Of a stretch of 64,000 bases of DNA, positions 1-11,625 are shown in pieces (the stretch's first letter is position 1; every line of letters begins with the position of its first letter). A program made the translations under genes and the position numbers. The notes beneath the pieces are model-generated. The model made no database searches. It saw only the letters and a program-made list of their open reading frames with translations, and was not told the DNA's origin. The stretch is taken from NCBI GenBank assembly GCA_951640165.1, contig OX621236.1, positions 33,348,948 through 33,412,947 on the forward strand, given 5' to 3'. The DNA comes from Pseudoips prasinana. Its lineage: Eukaryota; Arthropoda; Insecta; Lepidoptera; Nolidae.

Positions 1-175
1 TAGATGGGTGACCGCCAATGTGGTTTAATTTCAGTGCGTCTCCGTGCTTCGGAGGGCACGGTCCCGGTTGTAGTCATTAGGCAACAGTCGTTTCCTAAGC
101 CATGTGAGAGACCTTATGGGCGGCTTGAACTACTCTGACACTACGGTAACCACTACCCATACGAAAAGTAAGTAA
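1..175 (+). repeat. SINE family C body fragment
   Basis: The segment around 35-150 (ctccgtgcttcggagggcac, then a gtcccggttg stretch and cggcttgaactactctgac) resembles the body of a common lepidopteran tRNA-derived SINE. The element at 62014-62395 carries the related phrase gtgcctcggagagcatgtaaa, which links the two. The left edge is cut by the window. The assignment is from recognition and not from alignment. Confidence 0.5.
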
Positions 176-1824
176 GTAATACAGGACTAGTTCTCGCTTA
201 TCATAGACATCTAGGTTAAGGAACATAGGTGAGGTCACAAATATGTTACATACTCATTGTGTTTAAAATACAATGACGGCACATCCTCTTTACCACCGCT
301 ATTTAGCCCGCTTGTTCCCAGATCCAGAAATAGTAACCTTAAAGTTTTTGCTGCGATCTGTCGGTAATGTATAAATTTCTAGTATAAAATATGTTATGTA
401 TCAGAATACTTTCGGATATTGTTCAAATAAAAACTAGTATAGCGGACATTCATATTCTTTAGGCAAGTTTATTGTTAAGTTAACTTGAATTCGCATTAAG
501 AGCACGTGTGCGATAAATTAGCGCTCTAAGTGCGCTATTAACTGCGAGCTTTTTATGGCCCATGTGAAAAGTAGACAGCGATTTTAGAATTAATACACGC
601 GAACTACCATTTCCATTACTTGCTGGTAGTTTTGATCGTAATTTGATAACTTCATTGCGAGTATAAAATTTAAAGTATTGCATTAGGTTCACCGAAGACG
701 TGCAAAAGTACCTTTTACTTAGTCCTACTTACTGTACCTTGATGTAATTTAAGTTATAAGAGAGGAGCGGGTATATACAATAAGTTGAAATCAAAGTCAT
801 GATATCATTGACGTAATGCTAAAGTCAAACGTGAAAATATGTGCTACCAGCTTAAATTACTCATCGATTGTCGAAAAATCTTAGCTTCAAGTATGGTCAC
901 AAAATACGACTACCTATTATCTAAAATTTATGGACATATATAAGTAAAGTTAACTTCGCATTTTACAATAAGACTGCCCATCAAGATAATAGGTCCCACG
1001 CAGTTGGGTCTCCGTTCAGATAGATATATGTATATAGTCGAGCCGCATATAGTCCAGTTTGGCGGTGAGCACAATCATTTGTTATTAAAAAAAAATGCGG
1101 GGTAGTCTTTGGGGACTCCAGATAGAAGTAAAACCTTTTTCATGTCTCATACTCGGAAAGTAGTGTTTATTTGCTCCAAGTTGCGAGCGGAAGATGCTAC
1201 TTCCTACCTTTGGGCGGTAAAGACTCATAGTAATTGTATAAATTAAAAAAATAGAACGTCATTTAAAAACTGCGCTAAAGAAGTTTTCATCTCATAAATG
1301 CTACGGCCATGTGATTGTATTTACGGGCTTGTATTTTAATTTTTTTTAATTCATACTGGAATTAAAAAAAAGACCTCCCGTCTTAATCAGGTCACGTGTC
1401 CTGGCGCGTCCTAAAAAGGTTCACAACGCCGGTAAAGAAGTTTTCACTACATCAAATACCTACAATCCTTTTATACATAAATGTATGTGCTCTCTTACCT
1501 ATTTCATAGTAAAAATTAACTACGCACATATCAAAAGCCGTTACAAATTAAAATATGCGACGGAAATTCGCGTGCATTCAAATGCTACAACTATACTTAG
1601 GTAAATAAACCTAACATGTTCATATGCTCCAGTTCACATGTCCAATTGGCGATACGAACGTTACGATTAACATTCCAAACTATACTCTTACAGTTAGATA
1701 ACATTCCAAATGTCCTGGAAACAATATCGTCTCGTTTCCGTGACTTATATAAAACTAGTGTACAATCAGCTTCATCTACATCTTTTTAAATATCATTACT
1801 CCTTATCTTAGATATAATAATGTA
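176..1824. other. No gene or recognised repeat
   Basis: AT-rich sequence without a credible coding frame. The only local structure seen is a short hairpin at 1340-1371, with 13 bp arms of eight T plus aattc and a 6 nt loop. Such A/T-rich arms can arise by chance. Confidence 0.5.
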
Positions 1825-1959
1825 CAGACGCCAGCACATCCAGCTACCCTTATCTGTCAAATTTCCTTTATATATTTTCAACTTTATCACATAAGTATAA
1901 GGTTCACTTTCAATTGGGGAAATTTGACAGATAGGGGTAGCTGGATGTGCTGGCGTCTG
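1825..1959. mobile_element. 135 bp palindromic MITE, copy 1
   Basis: The element begins CAGACGCCAGCACATC and ends with the reverse complement GATGTGCTGGCGTCTG, directly flanked by TA on both sides (1823-1824 and 1960-1961). The inverted arms continue through the aatctgtcaaattt-like part, about 40 bp in all, so the whole unit can fold into one hairpin. Six more copies occur in the window. The TA duplication and CAG terminus fit a non-autonomous Tc1/mariner-type element; no parent transposase is seen. Confidence 0.85.
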
Positions 1960-2134
1960 TACTATTCACTGATGCGATATTTTTAGACCCCCACTCTTCT
2001 GCGATTGTCATTCAATTGTAAATTGGTATTGGTAAAGCTGTATCATAAATACAATGGAAAGGTTGAACTTGTATAAATCTGGCTTGGTTTAGGACTATAT
2101 CCGTCCCGATTTTTTATATTTAATACAATAATTA

Positions 2135-2345
2135 TCTCAGAAAAATAAGACAAATTCTCAGTATCAGCGCAGTTCAGTATGCGTAGTCTGGAAGTTGGCC
2201 GCGTTACAGCATTGCCGACCCTTCCCCACTCCTCTATTAATTCTAGAGACTCAATAAATCCCTGGATAGTGTATTCTGTAAGGTATGTCTTCAGTTGAGC
2301 TGCGCATAGAGCGGAAGAACGGTATGCTCTATCTCACTTCAAAAC
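2135..2345 (+). repeat. SINE family C-like fragment
   Basis: The run ttctcagtatcagc, then gtctggaagttggc, parallels the same phrases in the complete family C copy at 62120-62160. The remainder is diverged, so the boundaries are approximate. Confidence 0.35.
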
Positions 2346-3300
2346 CTCAATGTATATACATATTTCTGCAGCCAAGTGTACCTTCCCAAGTATTTACTTA
2401 TTCTACATACTAATTCCGGGTGCATATGTGGACAAGCCTCAATTGTATATGCAACAATAGTAACATGTGATTTAGACGTGGGAATAAGTACTATGACTGA
2501 TGTTAAGTATAGTGGGTAATCTACATGCAATTGAAGGTAATTTAAGTTAAAGTGTCTTATAAACTGGAAGCCTCAGATATTTCTTAAGGCTCTATATGTT
2601 TGTTTGTAACCGACTCCTTTGTGGGCGATTTTGACCTTTAACTTTTAACAGTCAGATTTCATTCAAACTTTGTAAATTTGTCGAGGACCGATGACAATAC
2701 ACTAATTTGATAAGATTATTCCATTATTCAATTTGAAAAAGAAGATTTATGCTAATTTATATAAATTTTATCTAACGTCAATAAAGCAGGAATTGGTGAT
2801 CATTTTAATTCCCAATCATTATCTTTAACGGACGAAATGGCTCCATAAAGATAGAACTTTATTATTTATATACTTTCATCTTAATAATCAAGCCACCGTG
2901 AACGGAGCCTCGCTTGTGAACTACGTAACCCTTCGCCACTGCTACGTTACTCAATAAGAAGCTGTTTTCTTGACGTTAGTGCAGGCAAAAAGGGACCATG
3001 GCTAATTACTAAAAAGTAAAAAATATCAGCTTCAAGTAACTTTTAATTATATGCTTACACGATAGATTTTAGAAATAAATCAACCAAAGTGTATGTTGTA
3101 TCGGTGTTGCGAGAGTATATAAATATACTTATACTTAAGTCGTGACTCCGTTGATCCAATGTCACGCTCTCCAGCTAATTATCTTTTTAGTTTGGACATA
3201 TCAAGTCTAATATACGTCCAATTATGCACTCATAATCATGTTTATAAAAATAATGTAGTAACTATATATTACAGATTCACTAATGAAAGAAGATATATGA
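2346..3300. other. No gene or recognised repeat
   Basis: AT-rich. The short frame on the minus strand near 2339-2530 has no recognisable domain and no codon bias that I can see. Confidence 0.5.
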
Positions 3301-3805
3301 GCCAGTTGGCGTAGTTGGTAAATGCTTGCCTTTCACGCCGCAGGTCGTGGGTTCGATAACTACACGAGCAAGATATTTGTGTGAATGAACATGTCTGTTC
3401 GTCATGTGTCGGGGAGTCAGGGGTAACTCTACCAAACACACATATATGTGTTTGGTATATTATTCCTAGTTTTTTATTTTTCTGTTTTATTTTAAGTAAA
3501 AATTATTTTAAAATTTAATGTTAAAATACCAAATCCTTGCGTTATTGGCTGCTAATAAACCATTTATTATTTTTAATATTATAATTATCTATAAGTATGT
3601 ATTTCCAAAAAAAAAGTAGTATATGTAGTATACCAGTTGTATCAGTGTGCAAAGATCGTGACAAATGGAAATCCGTTGTCTCTGCCTACCCCTCTGGGAA
3701 ACAGGCGTGAGTCTATGTATGTATGTATGTATCAGTTATCTGATTTCCATAGTACAAGCTCTGCTTAATTTGGGATCAGATGGCCGTGTATGGATAATGT
3801 GTATA
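3301..3805 (+). repeat. SINE family B, interrupted by a LINE tail
   Basis: A tRNA-like head carries an A-box-like ggcgtagttggtaa and a B-box-like ggtcgtgggttcgata. It is followed by the body phrase aatgaacatgtctgtt and the tail phrases ttatctgatttccatagtac and gggatcagatggccgtgt. An 81 bp LINE tail at 3647-3727 splits the copy. The tail phrases recur at 63.8 kb and 28.0 kb, and inverted at 7.8, 24.4, 50.0 and 51.6 kb. Confidence 0.7.
3647..3727 (+). mobile_element. 81 bp LINE 3' end with target-site duplication
   Basis: In frame the segment reads KDRDKWKSVVSAYPSGKQA followed by a stop, then a (GTAT)n tail. The same peptide is encoded on the minus strand at 5206-5262. It is bounded by the perfect 9 bp direct repeat TGTATCAGT (3638-3646 and 3728-3736), as expected for target-primed reverse transcription. 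It is therefore an extremely 5'-truncated non-LTR retrotransposon insertion in a family B SINE. The clade is not determinable from this short end. Confidence 0.75.
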
Positions 3806-3809
3806 TTAC

Positions 3810-4800
3810 TAATGGAATGCTGACAACGTTTTCCACTATCCCCTTAACCCTTATGATCCTGGGTGAATGAGGTGTTAAGGTTAAGGCGCTTGATCTACTC
3901 AGGGAGAGAGAGAGGAATAAGTGAGCACCGCGTGAGGGGTTAATAGAACTGTCAATAACCGATACCAGCTAGATTTTGCTTCTTGATTAATATCTAATGG
4001 TTGGTGAATTTGCTTCCTTTATATGAATAAGCAATCAATAATGACTTCTGATATTTATCGTAAAATCAGATTGGTATAAATTTTGTCAAATATACACTTA
4101 TCTAAATAACCTAACCCGAGTAAGGAGTTTTTTAGATTTTTTTAATAATAATAACGTAACTTTAAATTTTCCTTCATACAGAGTTTTATATATATTATTA
4201 CATTAAATATACTTAATCTACGAGTACATTACTGGGTGTAGTTAGGATTATCTATGTGAGAGATTGGTGTGTGTACTACGAGACCTGTATGACAGTTCGC
4301 CAGTCTCTCCACACTCTGTATGGGTAGATTTCAATTTAGTACATCCCGACTAAGCTGTAATAAATGTGAGTAAGTAACTTTTCTATTTGTTAACCAGACC
4401 ATTGTTGAAGTTATACTTCTTTTGGCGCAATGGAGAAAAATGATGAGAGTGAATTTTTACGATGCGCGCGCACACCGACACCAAAAAATTTAACAGCATG
4501 AAGTTAGTTCTAGGTGGTATGAAAATTGATAACTATGTTCAAGTTGTATATTAAGAAGTACACTTCTAATGCGTGTATATAAGTACACACAAGTTTTTTT
4601 TATATATTTTTTTGTTTATAGATTACAGAACATACGATATTATATATACCAACACTATCGCATTAGGTCAAGACCTGTAATGATAGGTGTTAAGGAGAGA
4701 AATAAATAAATAAATAAATAAATATTATAATATTAAGAATTTTTACATTTTTTCTATGTAGGGCTACTGTATGAGTCGACCACGTGTTATAAGGGGATAA
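3810..4800. other. No gene; short microsatellite
   Basis: AT-rich, with a (AAAT)n run of about six units near 4700-4724. Nothing else was recognised. Confidence 0.5.
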
Positions 4801-4804
4801 TGTA

Positions 4805-4939
4805 CAGGCGCCAGCACATCCAGCTACCCCTAGCTGTCAAATTTTCTTTATACATTTACAACGTTATCACGAAAGCAGAAGGTTCAGTTTCAATTGGGGA
4901 AATTTGACAGATTGAGGTAGCTTGATGTGCTGGCGTCTC
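4805..4939. mobile_element. 135 bp palindromic MITE, copy 2
   Basis: The left end is CAGGCGCCAGCACATC after TA (4803-4804). The right arm reads gatgtgctggcgtctc, with the terminal CTG-TA mutated. Length and internal order match copy 1. It abuts the family C SINE body that starts at 4941. Confidence 0.8.
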
Positions 4940-4940
4940 A

Positions 4941-5145
4941 TCTCATTCCGGTCGTGTCGCTAGTGGTCCCATCGGATCACGAGGGTGATGGAATAGAAAG
5001 TGCCCCTGTGTGTGCGCACACACTTTTGCACTATAATAATATGTCCCGCGCAGATGGCTAGACTCCATTAAGACTGGCCGCCGTGGCCGAAATTCGGCTA
5101 GAAGGACATTATCAATTGCAAAATACGTTTTCGCTAGTTATGAGC
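4941..5145 (+). repeat. SINE family C body and tail
   Basis: It shares gatggaatagaaagtgcccc, then the tgtgcgcacac stretch, gactggccgccg and aggacatta with the complete copy at 62014-62395. The head is missing and the MITE lies directly upstream. Confidence 0.65.
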
Positions 5146-5188
5146 AAAACGTCTGGACCTTGATCACCAATGAGCGATATCTGTAACT

Positions 5189-5325
5189 ATGGTTACATAC
5201 ATACATAGACTCACGCCTGTTTCCCAGAGGGGTAGGCAGAGACAACGGACTTCCATTTGTCACGATCCTTTCATACCTCTTTCGCTTCGATTACTGACAT
5301 TATATTCTTCATACATGCTCGCCGG
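5189..5325 (-). mobile_element. LINE 3' end, second copy of the KDRDKWKSVV family
   Basis: The minus strand reads about MKNIMSVIEAKEV, a stop, then KDRDKWKSVVSAYPSGKQA and a stop, ending in tatgtatgta. The last part is identical at the peptide level to 3647-3727. The stop inside the frame marks it as a dead, 5'-truncated copy. Confidence 0.65.
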
Positions 5326-5558
5326 TTTAGGGTACCTATGGTTATCCAAAACAAATCAAGAATTGAGTTCTAGTTACTAACTATTCATAATTTATGGGGC
5401 CTATATAAACCATGATTAAGATTTCCTCAATAAAATCGTTACGTATTGAAGTTTCCCGCGTGAACATCAAGTTCCTTTGGCGAGTCGATTTCCGTGCCGT
5501 AACGTTATGTAACTGATTCTCATGTGACTTATATTTCATAACAACTGAGTATACGAAT

Positions 5559-5604
5559 AATATTTGCACTTATTATTATGTATTACAGATAAAGTGCAAA
5601 TATT
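5559..5604. repeat. Hairpin, 13 bp arms
   Basis: aatatttgcactt at 5559-5571 and its exact reverse complement at 5592-5604, with 20 nt between. No function is apparent. Confidence 0.5.
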
Positions 5605-5663
5605 GTGAACTATATTAGAGATTATTGTTTAAAATAACATCGAACTGATTACTTTTCCGTCAT

Positions 5664-5830
5664 CATCATGATCATATCAGCCGAACGACGCCAACTGCTG
5701 GACAAAGGCCTCCCCCAAAGATAGAAAGACATTTGTCGCTTTTGCGCTAGCTTTATTTATTATGTAGGGGCCTGTCCGCGCTGCGTCTTTCGGTTCCTGG
5801 TCGCCACTCGAGAACCTTTTTTATTTTTCC
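5664..5830 (-). mobile_element. LINE fragment, QQWTSSG family
   Basis: It starts catcatcatgatcatatcag, then ccgaacgacg, ctgctggacaaaggcctccc and later gtcgccactcgagaaccttt. On the minus strand this is the decayed 3' end of the non-LTR family whose C-terminus is best read at 11468-11609. Boundaries are approximate. Confidence 0.65.
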
Positions 5831-6418
5831 ATATACCATCTAATTTTAATAAAATTTATAAAGGACCATTCCCTTAAAAACAACCGGGTCACCAACCAAG
5901 GAAAAATTGAGTAACAAACATTGAAAAAATAAGACAGTCGAATGGAAATCTCCTTCTTTAGAAGTTGGTAAATAATATCTAAAACAACGGCTTTGTTGCA
6001 TAATTCGAAGCCTACAATTACTTTTAATCGTAATATGTAAAGGTTAGAAAAGATTCGGAATATATGTTATCCTCATTAGTCGATTTTCCCATGTAATAAA
6101 AACATTTAGCCATCTTGGGCTAGGCTGCGAACATCAATTTTAATAAAGTTTTTACGTGCATTATTAACGAAATCCTATGTTTTATGCATTTTACGACATA
6201 TTTATTCATTGTAAATATGGAGTGAAACCAATAAAATATAGAATCAGTCATTTGTTAATAGTTTTGTTTTATGTTTTGCTGAGTTTCTTTTTTGGGGGAT
6301 TTTGTATAGCGTCTTTTGTTTCTTTCGTGCAATATGTACCTATGGTCAGTAACGTCTGAAATAAATTATTATCATTAAAATACCCTGAAAATAAGTTTGT
6401 TTTATTACCGGCATTACT
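5831..6418. other. No gene or recognised repeat
   Basis: AT-rich. The short open frames here have no recognisable similarity. Confidence 0.5.
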
Positions 6419-6580
6419 AGGTTGGCGCAGTGCCCGCGTATTTCGGGTTTGATTACACCGGACAACTATTATTTGTTTGACCCATAAATGGGTGCTTTGG
6501 TTTGTGACCGTTAATTGCATGTTTGGAAAGTCCCCCGCTATTCTGAGACGTATTTATGTTGTACGGGCATTATCTTTAAA
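6419..6580 (+). repeat. SINE family A, diverged copy
   Basis: It contains ttggcgcagtg, a B-box-like cgggtttgatta, and the body ggacaactattatttgtttg followed by acccataaa, then a variant of the tttggaaagtcccccgc tail. It matches the family A order seen at 35985-36180 and 48805-48980 but is the most diverged copy. Confidence 0.6.
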
Positions 6581-6768
6581 ACCCAAAAAAATACCTTTTA
6601 AGTTTTCAGGACGTACCCTAGAGGTGTTCATAATCTTCCATCAGTGAGAGATCGTCATATCGCTTTCTTCAAGACATTCAAGACGGTTTTAGGAACAAAA
6701 CACGCCAATAGTTTCACTTAAAAAATAATATACTTTTCCGGTTTAAATAATTATATTTTATTTGAGTA

Positions 6769-6945
6769 CTAGCTGTGCCCCGCGGTGTTACCCGCGTTAA
6801 AATGTAATTATAGATGCCTATGTGTTAATCCAGGGTGTTAACTAACTCTATACCAAATTTTGTTATAATCGCTCCAGCCGTTTAGACGTGAAGAAGTAAC
6901 AAACATGCACACTCAAAAACCTTCGCCTTTATAATATTAATGTGA
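6769..6945 (-). mobile_element. Helitron-like element, subfamily 1
   Basis: Read on the minus strand it begins TCACATTAATATTATAAAGG and ends in an acgcggg/ccgcgg hairpin, GGGCACAGCTAG, then T. It therefore has a TC start, a terminal hairpin, a CTAG end and an insertion between A and T, without terminal inverted repeats. It is 177 bp and non-coding. This structure fits non-autonomous Helitrons known from Lepidoptera. Confidence 0.75.
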
Positions 6946-7775
6946 TGTGATACCAGTCATTAATTTTCACGTGTTCTGAATAGTATCATATTCGTATGTA
7001 TACGACCAATTATTATGGTTTTAATGTTTTTAAAATTTCGCGATTTGTACACATATTTATATTTTATTCATCTGTTGTATAGACTGATATAGAAAAAGAT
7101 AAGAATAAGAAATGCCTATATGTACTTAATCTAATATATTCGTGATGGATAACCTTTCAATCTTCATATATTATGGCCTTCACATATTAATGAAATAAAT
7201 GGACAACCATTAAGTAATTGATGGACACCATCTGTAATTCTGAAAAATACGTAACCGACCGATACCTAAGACAATAGAATCGATAAATATTAATTTACAT
7301 GTTAATCGGTCGTCACATATCAATGAGGCCACCTCTTCGTCTCGATTACTAACGTCTGATTAACGGAATAGCAAACTTAAGTTACAAGAAATAAAGTTCA
7401 TAATACCCTGCTTAGCAGAAGTTAAGAATTCAATTATTGTGTATGCACAATTCATCTACGGTGATAGTTGTTAATGATCGATTGTATCGATTCACGTATT
7501 GACGTCGGTGTGCAAACATATCATGGGATAAAAAGGTCGTGACTTAGCTGACACTGAGCCGATACTATAACTAGCCGATTAGAGGGTTATTAATTTTGAG
7601 TTGATTAAGTAATCGAATTGGATCTGATAATAGTGATAGAACGTCGTGACTAGTCTTAATACTTGTACCTACTTATTCCATATTAACGAATATAAGCTTT
7701 GACTGATGCTGATTTAAAAAAAAGACTAGCAATAGAAAGCTAAATTAGTATTTATTAAAAATTATAATAATTATA
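6946..7775. other. No gene or recognised repeat
   Basis: AT-rich single-copy-looking sequence. Confidence 0.5.
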
Positions 7776-7925
7776 TCCAAGGACATTATTTATACACGGC
7801 CATCTGATCCTAGATAAGCAGAGCTTGTACTATGGAAACCAGATAACTGATAGACTACATATACTTACTACTTTTGTTTTAGTAGATACATACTTATATA
7901 TATATATTGTTTAAAAGCCGAGCCT
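7776..7925 (-). repeat. SINE family B tail
   Basis: It reads ggccatctgatcc, agcagagcttgtactatgga and aaccagataactgat, the inverted form of the family B tail. The tRNA-like head is absent. Confidence 0.65.
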
Positions 7926-7945
7926 GAGTTACGTCAACCAGACAA

Positions 7946-8105
7946 GCAAGCCCGGAGTTTCTTTCTGGCTTTCTTCTACGGTTTGTCCACTTAGGTAGAG
8001 AAGAAGCCAGGGTAGCGTCCTCGCCGGCGAGGATCGCGTTGGCCCCTTTACTCCTAATCGGTGATCCCGTGCCTGTAGTCTGAGCCAGTGATCACATCCT
8101 ATTTT
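7946..8105. repeat. Unclassified repeat D, copy 1
   Basis: It shares gcaagcccggagtttcttt, gtggctttcttct-like, gcgaggatcgc and gatcacatcc-like phrases, in the same order, with 32376-32545. It is GC-richer than its surroundings. I do not recognise the class. Confidence 0.5.
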
Positions 8106-8109
8106 AGAA

Positions 8110-10330
8110 TTCCGTCTTTTTACTTTTGCGGCTTCCTGAGCTATGGCCCGATAAGTGTGCCCTCAGGTGCCCTCAGTCGCGTAAGTTAAGCTAGCTTTCT
8201 GCGCTAGCCAACTGCTCGGTATCTTAAACGTTTAAATTTTAATATAATAGTACAAACATTAAAAACAGTAGCTAAGTTACATACAGTTAGTGAAATACTC
8301 CGAAAAGTGACGCTTCAATAAAAAATCTAAATACAAATGAAATACGTCTCTGAGCATCTCTTACATATTATGTATAGCAAGCAAAATTGTGCGAATTAGA
8401 TAAGCAAATTAAATTGAATGAAATATTTAACACCACTTTCAAACTTTTTGCTGCTAACATAACTTTCAACAACGACAGATTAAAAATAAAATAAACATTA
8501 GCAAATCGATCGATTATATCTTACAGAGAAAGTGTCACAACGTTTACTTTCACTGTGTTTAAAAAAAATACGATTTTTTTTATTAATAGAAGTAACTTTC
8601 GTGTTTCGACCATCAAGCAGGTTTGTTCGATTATAATTATTGGACGCGCACCTCGGGTGGACGTTCTTTGTGAGCGTGAAAGTCGGCCAATGTATTGGTA
8701 CCTACACAACAAATATAAGATAGTTACACATGTTTTTAATACATAGTTATACGGAAAGATTGATGACTAGATAGCAAGTACCTGTTAAGTAGGGCATGCA
8801 ATCGTTGTCGTCGCGAGCTCTCGCCCGGTTCTAACGAGATTTATTACAAGTTCCTAAATGTCATTAAAGAATGAAGAAATCTCAATTTTCTAGCTAAATA
8901 AAGATATTTATTGCATTTAAAATGATATTTGCATTTGATATTGATTCATTAGTTTATCAGTTAGTTTAAATGGATGATATATTCGATTTTTTCTTAGTGT
9001 ATTAAATTAAATGTCAATTTAAACTGGCTATATTTTGTTCTATTATTAATTATTTTACTTGTCACGCTCACGTTAAATAAAAGCAACGTATTTTATTACT
9101 TTGCTGTTCTTAATGAGACATAGATTCTTGAACTATTGTTATCTCTATCTTATCCGTATTGTGTATGAGCACTTGCGAGGTTTAAGATATTTTAAGGTTT
9201 TAGTGTATGGGTTTTTGAAAACAGTCATTGCGCGTGGTATGTACATATGTCCGTTCTCTCTCGAACATCATGTATTAGTTTTACTAAGGAGACATTTAGT
9301 TGCCTAGAAATTATAAGGTTTATTATCATTTTAGAAATGACGTTGTTGTAGAATAATTAATTTTAAATTGCAATTCTTTAATAGTTAACATGTCTACATG
9401 ACCTGTGATTCTCCATCAAGCTCACATATTTATTTAAAATTCATTCACTAAAAACCAGATATATAAGCAAGATATTTTCACAATCTACTTTTAGACACAC
9501 TAATACTACATTACGAATACGCTCATAATATTTTTCTCTTATATTGTTTTTATGTATGTTACGCTATATGACCGTTGTTCATGAATCAAATTAGTGTTAC
9601 GCAGTCTTTAGATAAAAAGCTCAACGACAGTGCATGAAACATTGTTTTTATTTATATCGTATAACAATCCCAAGATATTTAAGGTGTGTTAAGAAAAGTT
9701 GAATTAGCTTTAAACAGTTAATTTAATCTAAGCTCAAGAGTTACTTGTTACGTAAACTACGAATGTTACACATCGACAGATCAAATTTCCAAGTTCGCTT
9801 GCTTTTTCTTTTATTATATTAGTCAAAAGTAACTTATAGGTGACAGTAACAGTAAGAATTCTGTAAATTAGTAGTGAAATCTTGTAGAATTAATATCAAG
9901 AGAATTGTGTATTTATCTCGCTAGATTACAGTCTTAGATCTCTCGTAATTTTACGAGATTTCATTTCTACTTATGTTATATGTAGATACAAATCATTAGA
10001 ATGTTTAGAAAGGGCAGGATAGTAGCAATTACTTGTGAAAAGACCGACTGTTCTTGGGAATTCCCTTGGCATCAATGTGAAAGTTTCTTGATCTAAGTCA
10101 AATGACAACCTATTTACGTGACGGGAAATGTGGCTATATATATATAAATTCTAATAAGTTTAGAACCCACGAAGTAAATATGGAGAGGGATAGTGCTCTT
10201 TTAAGAGTAATATGTGGTAAATTTTTTCAATGGCATGAGAGGGTTTTTAAGGAAGAAGGAGTATACTTTATCGCAATAAATAAAATTAAACAATGGATAC
10301 GAACAAAGAAATTATGCAATATGCGGCCTT
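8110..10330. other. No gene or recognised repeat
   Basis: A long AT-rich stretch. Several 60-83 codon frames occur on both strands, for example 10102-10353 on the plus strand. None shows a domain, a paralogue in the window or a splice pattern. Confidence 0.45.
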
Positions 10331-10640
10331 ATTACTCAAACCGATCTCGGTAGTATTGGGCAACTGTCGGTCTACGTTAATACAGGAAGATGCATATCCT
10401 TTGGAGACCGGAGAGAGCATTTTATCGATACCGATGCAAACTACGGGTCATGGACGGCAATGGTGGAAGTAGTGCAATCGCGGTGCTACTCCCAGCCGGC
10501 CATTTAGGTATTTCCGACTATGCATAGTGTCTCCAGAAATTCTAATAGACTTGACATCTAGGACTTCCCTCTGACGAAGGTTCTTTCCCTTAAAGACGAT
10601 CGGAGTGTGTTTATCTGCCGTGACCAGCAAGGGAAGTATG
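10331..10640. other. GC-richer uncharacterised segment
   Basis: Composition rises here. The minus strand is open for about 60 codons (10448-10630, roughly KHTPIVFKGKNLRQREVLDV in the middle). I do not recognise it. It could be a decayed mobile-element coding fragment or chance; no start context or splice sites support a gene. Confidence 0.25.
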
Positions 10641-10751
10641 CTGTGGAGTAGCTAAGTCTAAATTAAAGGCGCGTTAGGCAGAGGCAGAGGTGGATCATAC
10701 CCTTTCCTATGAAAAGGTACAAGCCAATGATTTTTTGACTTTTGATTGTAT

Positions 10752-10815
10752 ATCATTCATCATCATCATAGTGTCAGCTGAATGACGTCCTCTGCTGGAC
10801 GAAAGATTTCCACAA
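10752..10815 (-). mobile_element. LINE 3' tail, QQWTSSG family
   Basis: catcatcatcatagtgtcag followed by ctgaatgacgtcctctgctg is the inverted, mutated 3' end of the family read at 11468-11609. Confidence 0.5.
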
Positions 10816-10839
10816 TGGAGCTGTGTCTATCATTTGGAG

Positions 10840-10970
10840 GGATATGCCATAATCGTCACGTTTGGCGGGTTGGCGATCGCAGTATGATGGTCTACACAGA
10901 GAGACGCTGCCGACCGATCTCTAGGAGATATTTCCTCGGGACGTCTTCTACGCCCCCCACGGGATGAGAT
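10840..10970. repeat. Unclassified repeat E, copy 1
   Basis: cacgtttggcgggttggcga then tcgcagtatgatg and acagagagacgctgcc recur in diverged form at 11318-11400. The class is unknown. Both copies border QQWTSSG-family LINE fragments. Confidence 0.45.
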
Positions 10971-11317
10971 GGGGTAATCTTTGCCGACAGCCACTCAGCA
11001 AATCTCTGTATCTTATTATTGTTATATAATCCTATAAGTCTCACCCATTCAACCAAATAAAAAAGGTAAAAATAAAATGAACGAAAGTCTATCAAAATAT
11101 ATACAAAAGTGAAGAAAGTTAAAATGTTAAAAATAAGCGTTTGAAACTTTCAAGCGGTTCCTTAGTTTTTAATTCTTCTTCTTTAGGTGTGTAAATCAAT
11201 TATATTGCATCATTCGTCTAAGCGATTTTAGTTGAATGGAAACGAGAGTTTTAAGTAATATATTTATCTTAAAGTAATTCATTATATCGAATTATTGTCT
11301 AAAAATAATGATTTGTT

Positions 11318-11404
11318 TCGCCACGTTTGGCAGACGTGTTAGCGATCGTAGTATCATGATCATAGTTTACAGAGAGGCGCTGTTCCCCGTTCTCTGGTGG
11401 GGAT
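11318..11404. repeat. Unclassified repeat E, copy 2
   Basis: ccacgtttggcagacgtgtt, agcgatcgtagtatcatgat and acagagaggcgctg match copy 1 in order and direction. Confidence 0.45.
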
Positions 11405-11625
11405 GAATATATGGGATGATATGTGGTGGTAACAGTAACCGGAAGTGCGTCTTCCGGTTCCGGTTACCACCGTGGGCAGGCCCCCTACAAGATGGACCGA
11501 TGATCTTGTGCGGGTCACTGGAAATCGCTGGATGCGGATAGGGCAAGACCGGCAATTGTGGAGATCTTTGGGCGAGGCCTTTGTCCAGCAGTGGACGTCT
11601 TCCGGCTGATATGATGATGATGTGG
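11405..11625 (+). pseudogene. LINE reverse-transcriptase ORF C-terminus (QQWTSSG family)
   Basis: From 11468 to the TGA at 11607-11609 the plus strand reads GRPPTRWTDDLVRVTGNRWM, RIGQDRQLWRSLGEAFVQQW, then TSSG and stop, followed by atatgatgatgatg. I recognise this as the C-terminal end of a very common lepidopteran non-LTR retrotransposon polyprotein (endonuclease/reverse transcriptase type). I cannot fix the clade, but RTE-like is my best guess. Only about 50 residues remain, so the copy is 5'-truncated and dead. Just upstream, 11425-11471 forms an imperfect hairpin made of the element's own aaccggaag segment and an inverted copy of it. The opposite strand is open for 170 codons, but only as the antisense of this repeat. 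Confidence 0.8.
11425..11471. repeat. Fold-back duplication inside a LINE fragment
   Basis: The 21 bp arms 11425-11445 and 11451-11471 are complementary with two mismatches around a 5 nt loop (tgcgt). The core pair is aaccggaag/cttccggtt. Confidence 0.7.

Noticed and set aside
1340..1371. 13 bp hairpin of T8/A8 arms
   Set aside because: Arms are almost pure A/T and expected by chance in sequence this AT-rich; not counted among the fold-backs.
10448..10630. Possible gene on the minus strand
   Set aside because: Only about 60 codons, no splice sites or recognisable domain; kept only as an uncharacterised GC-richer segment.
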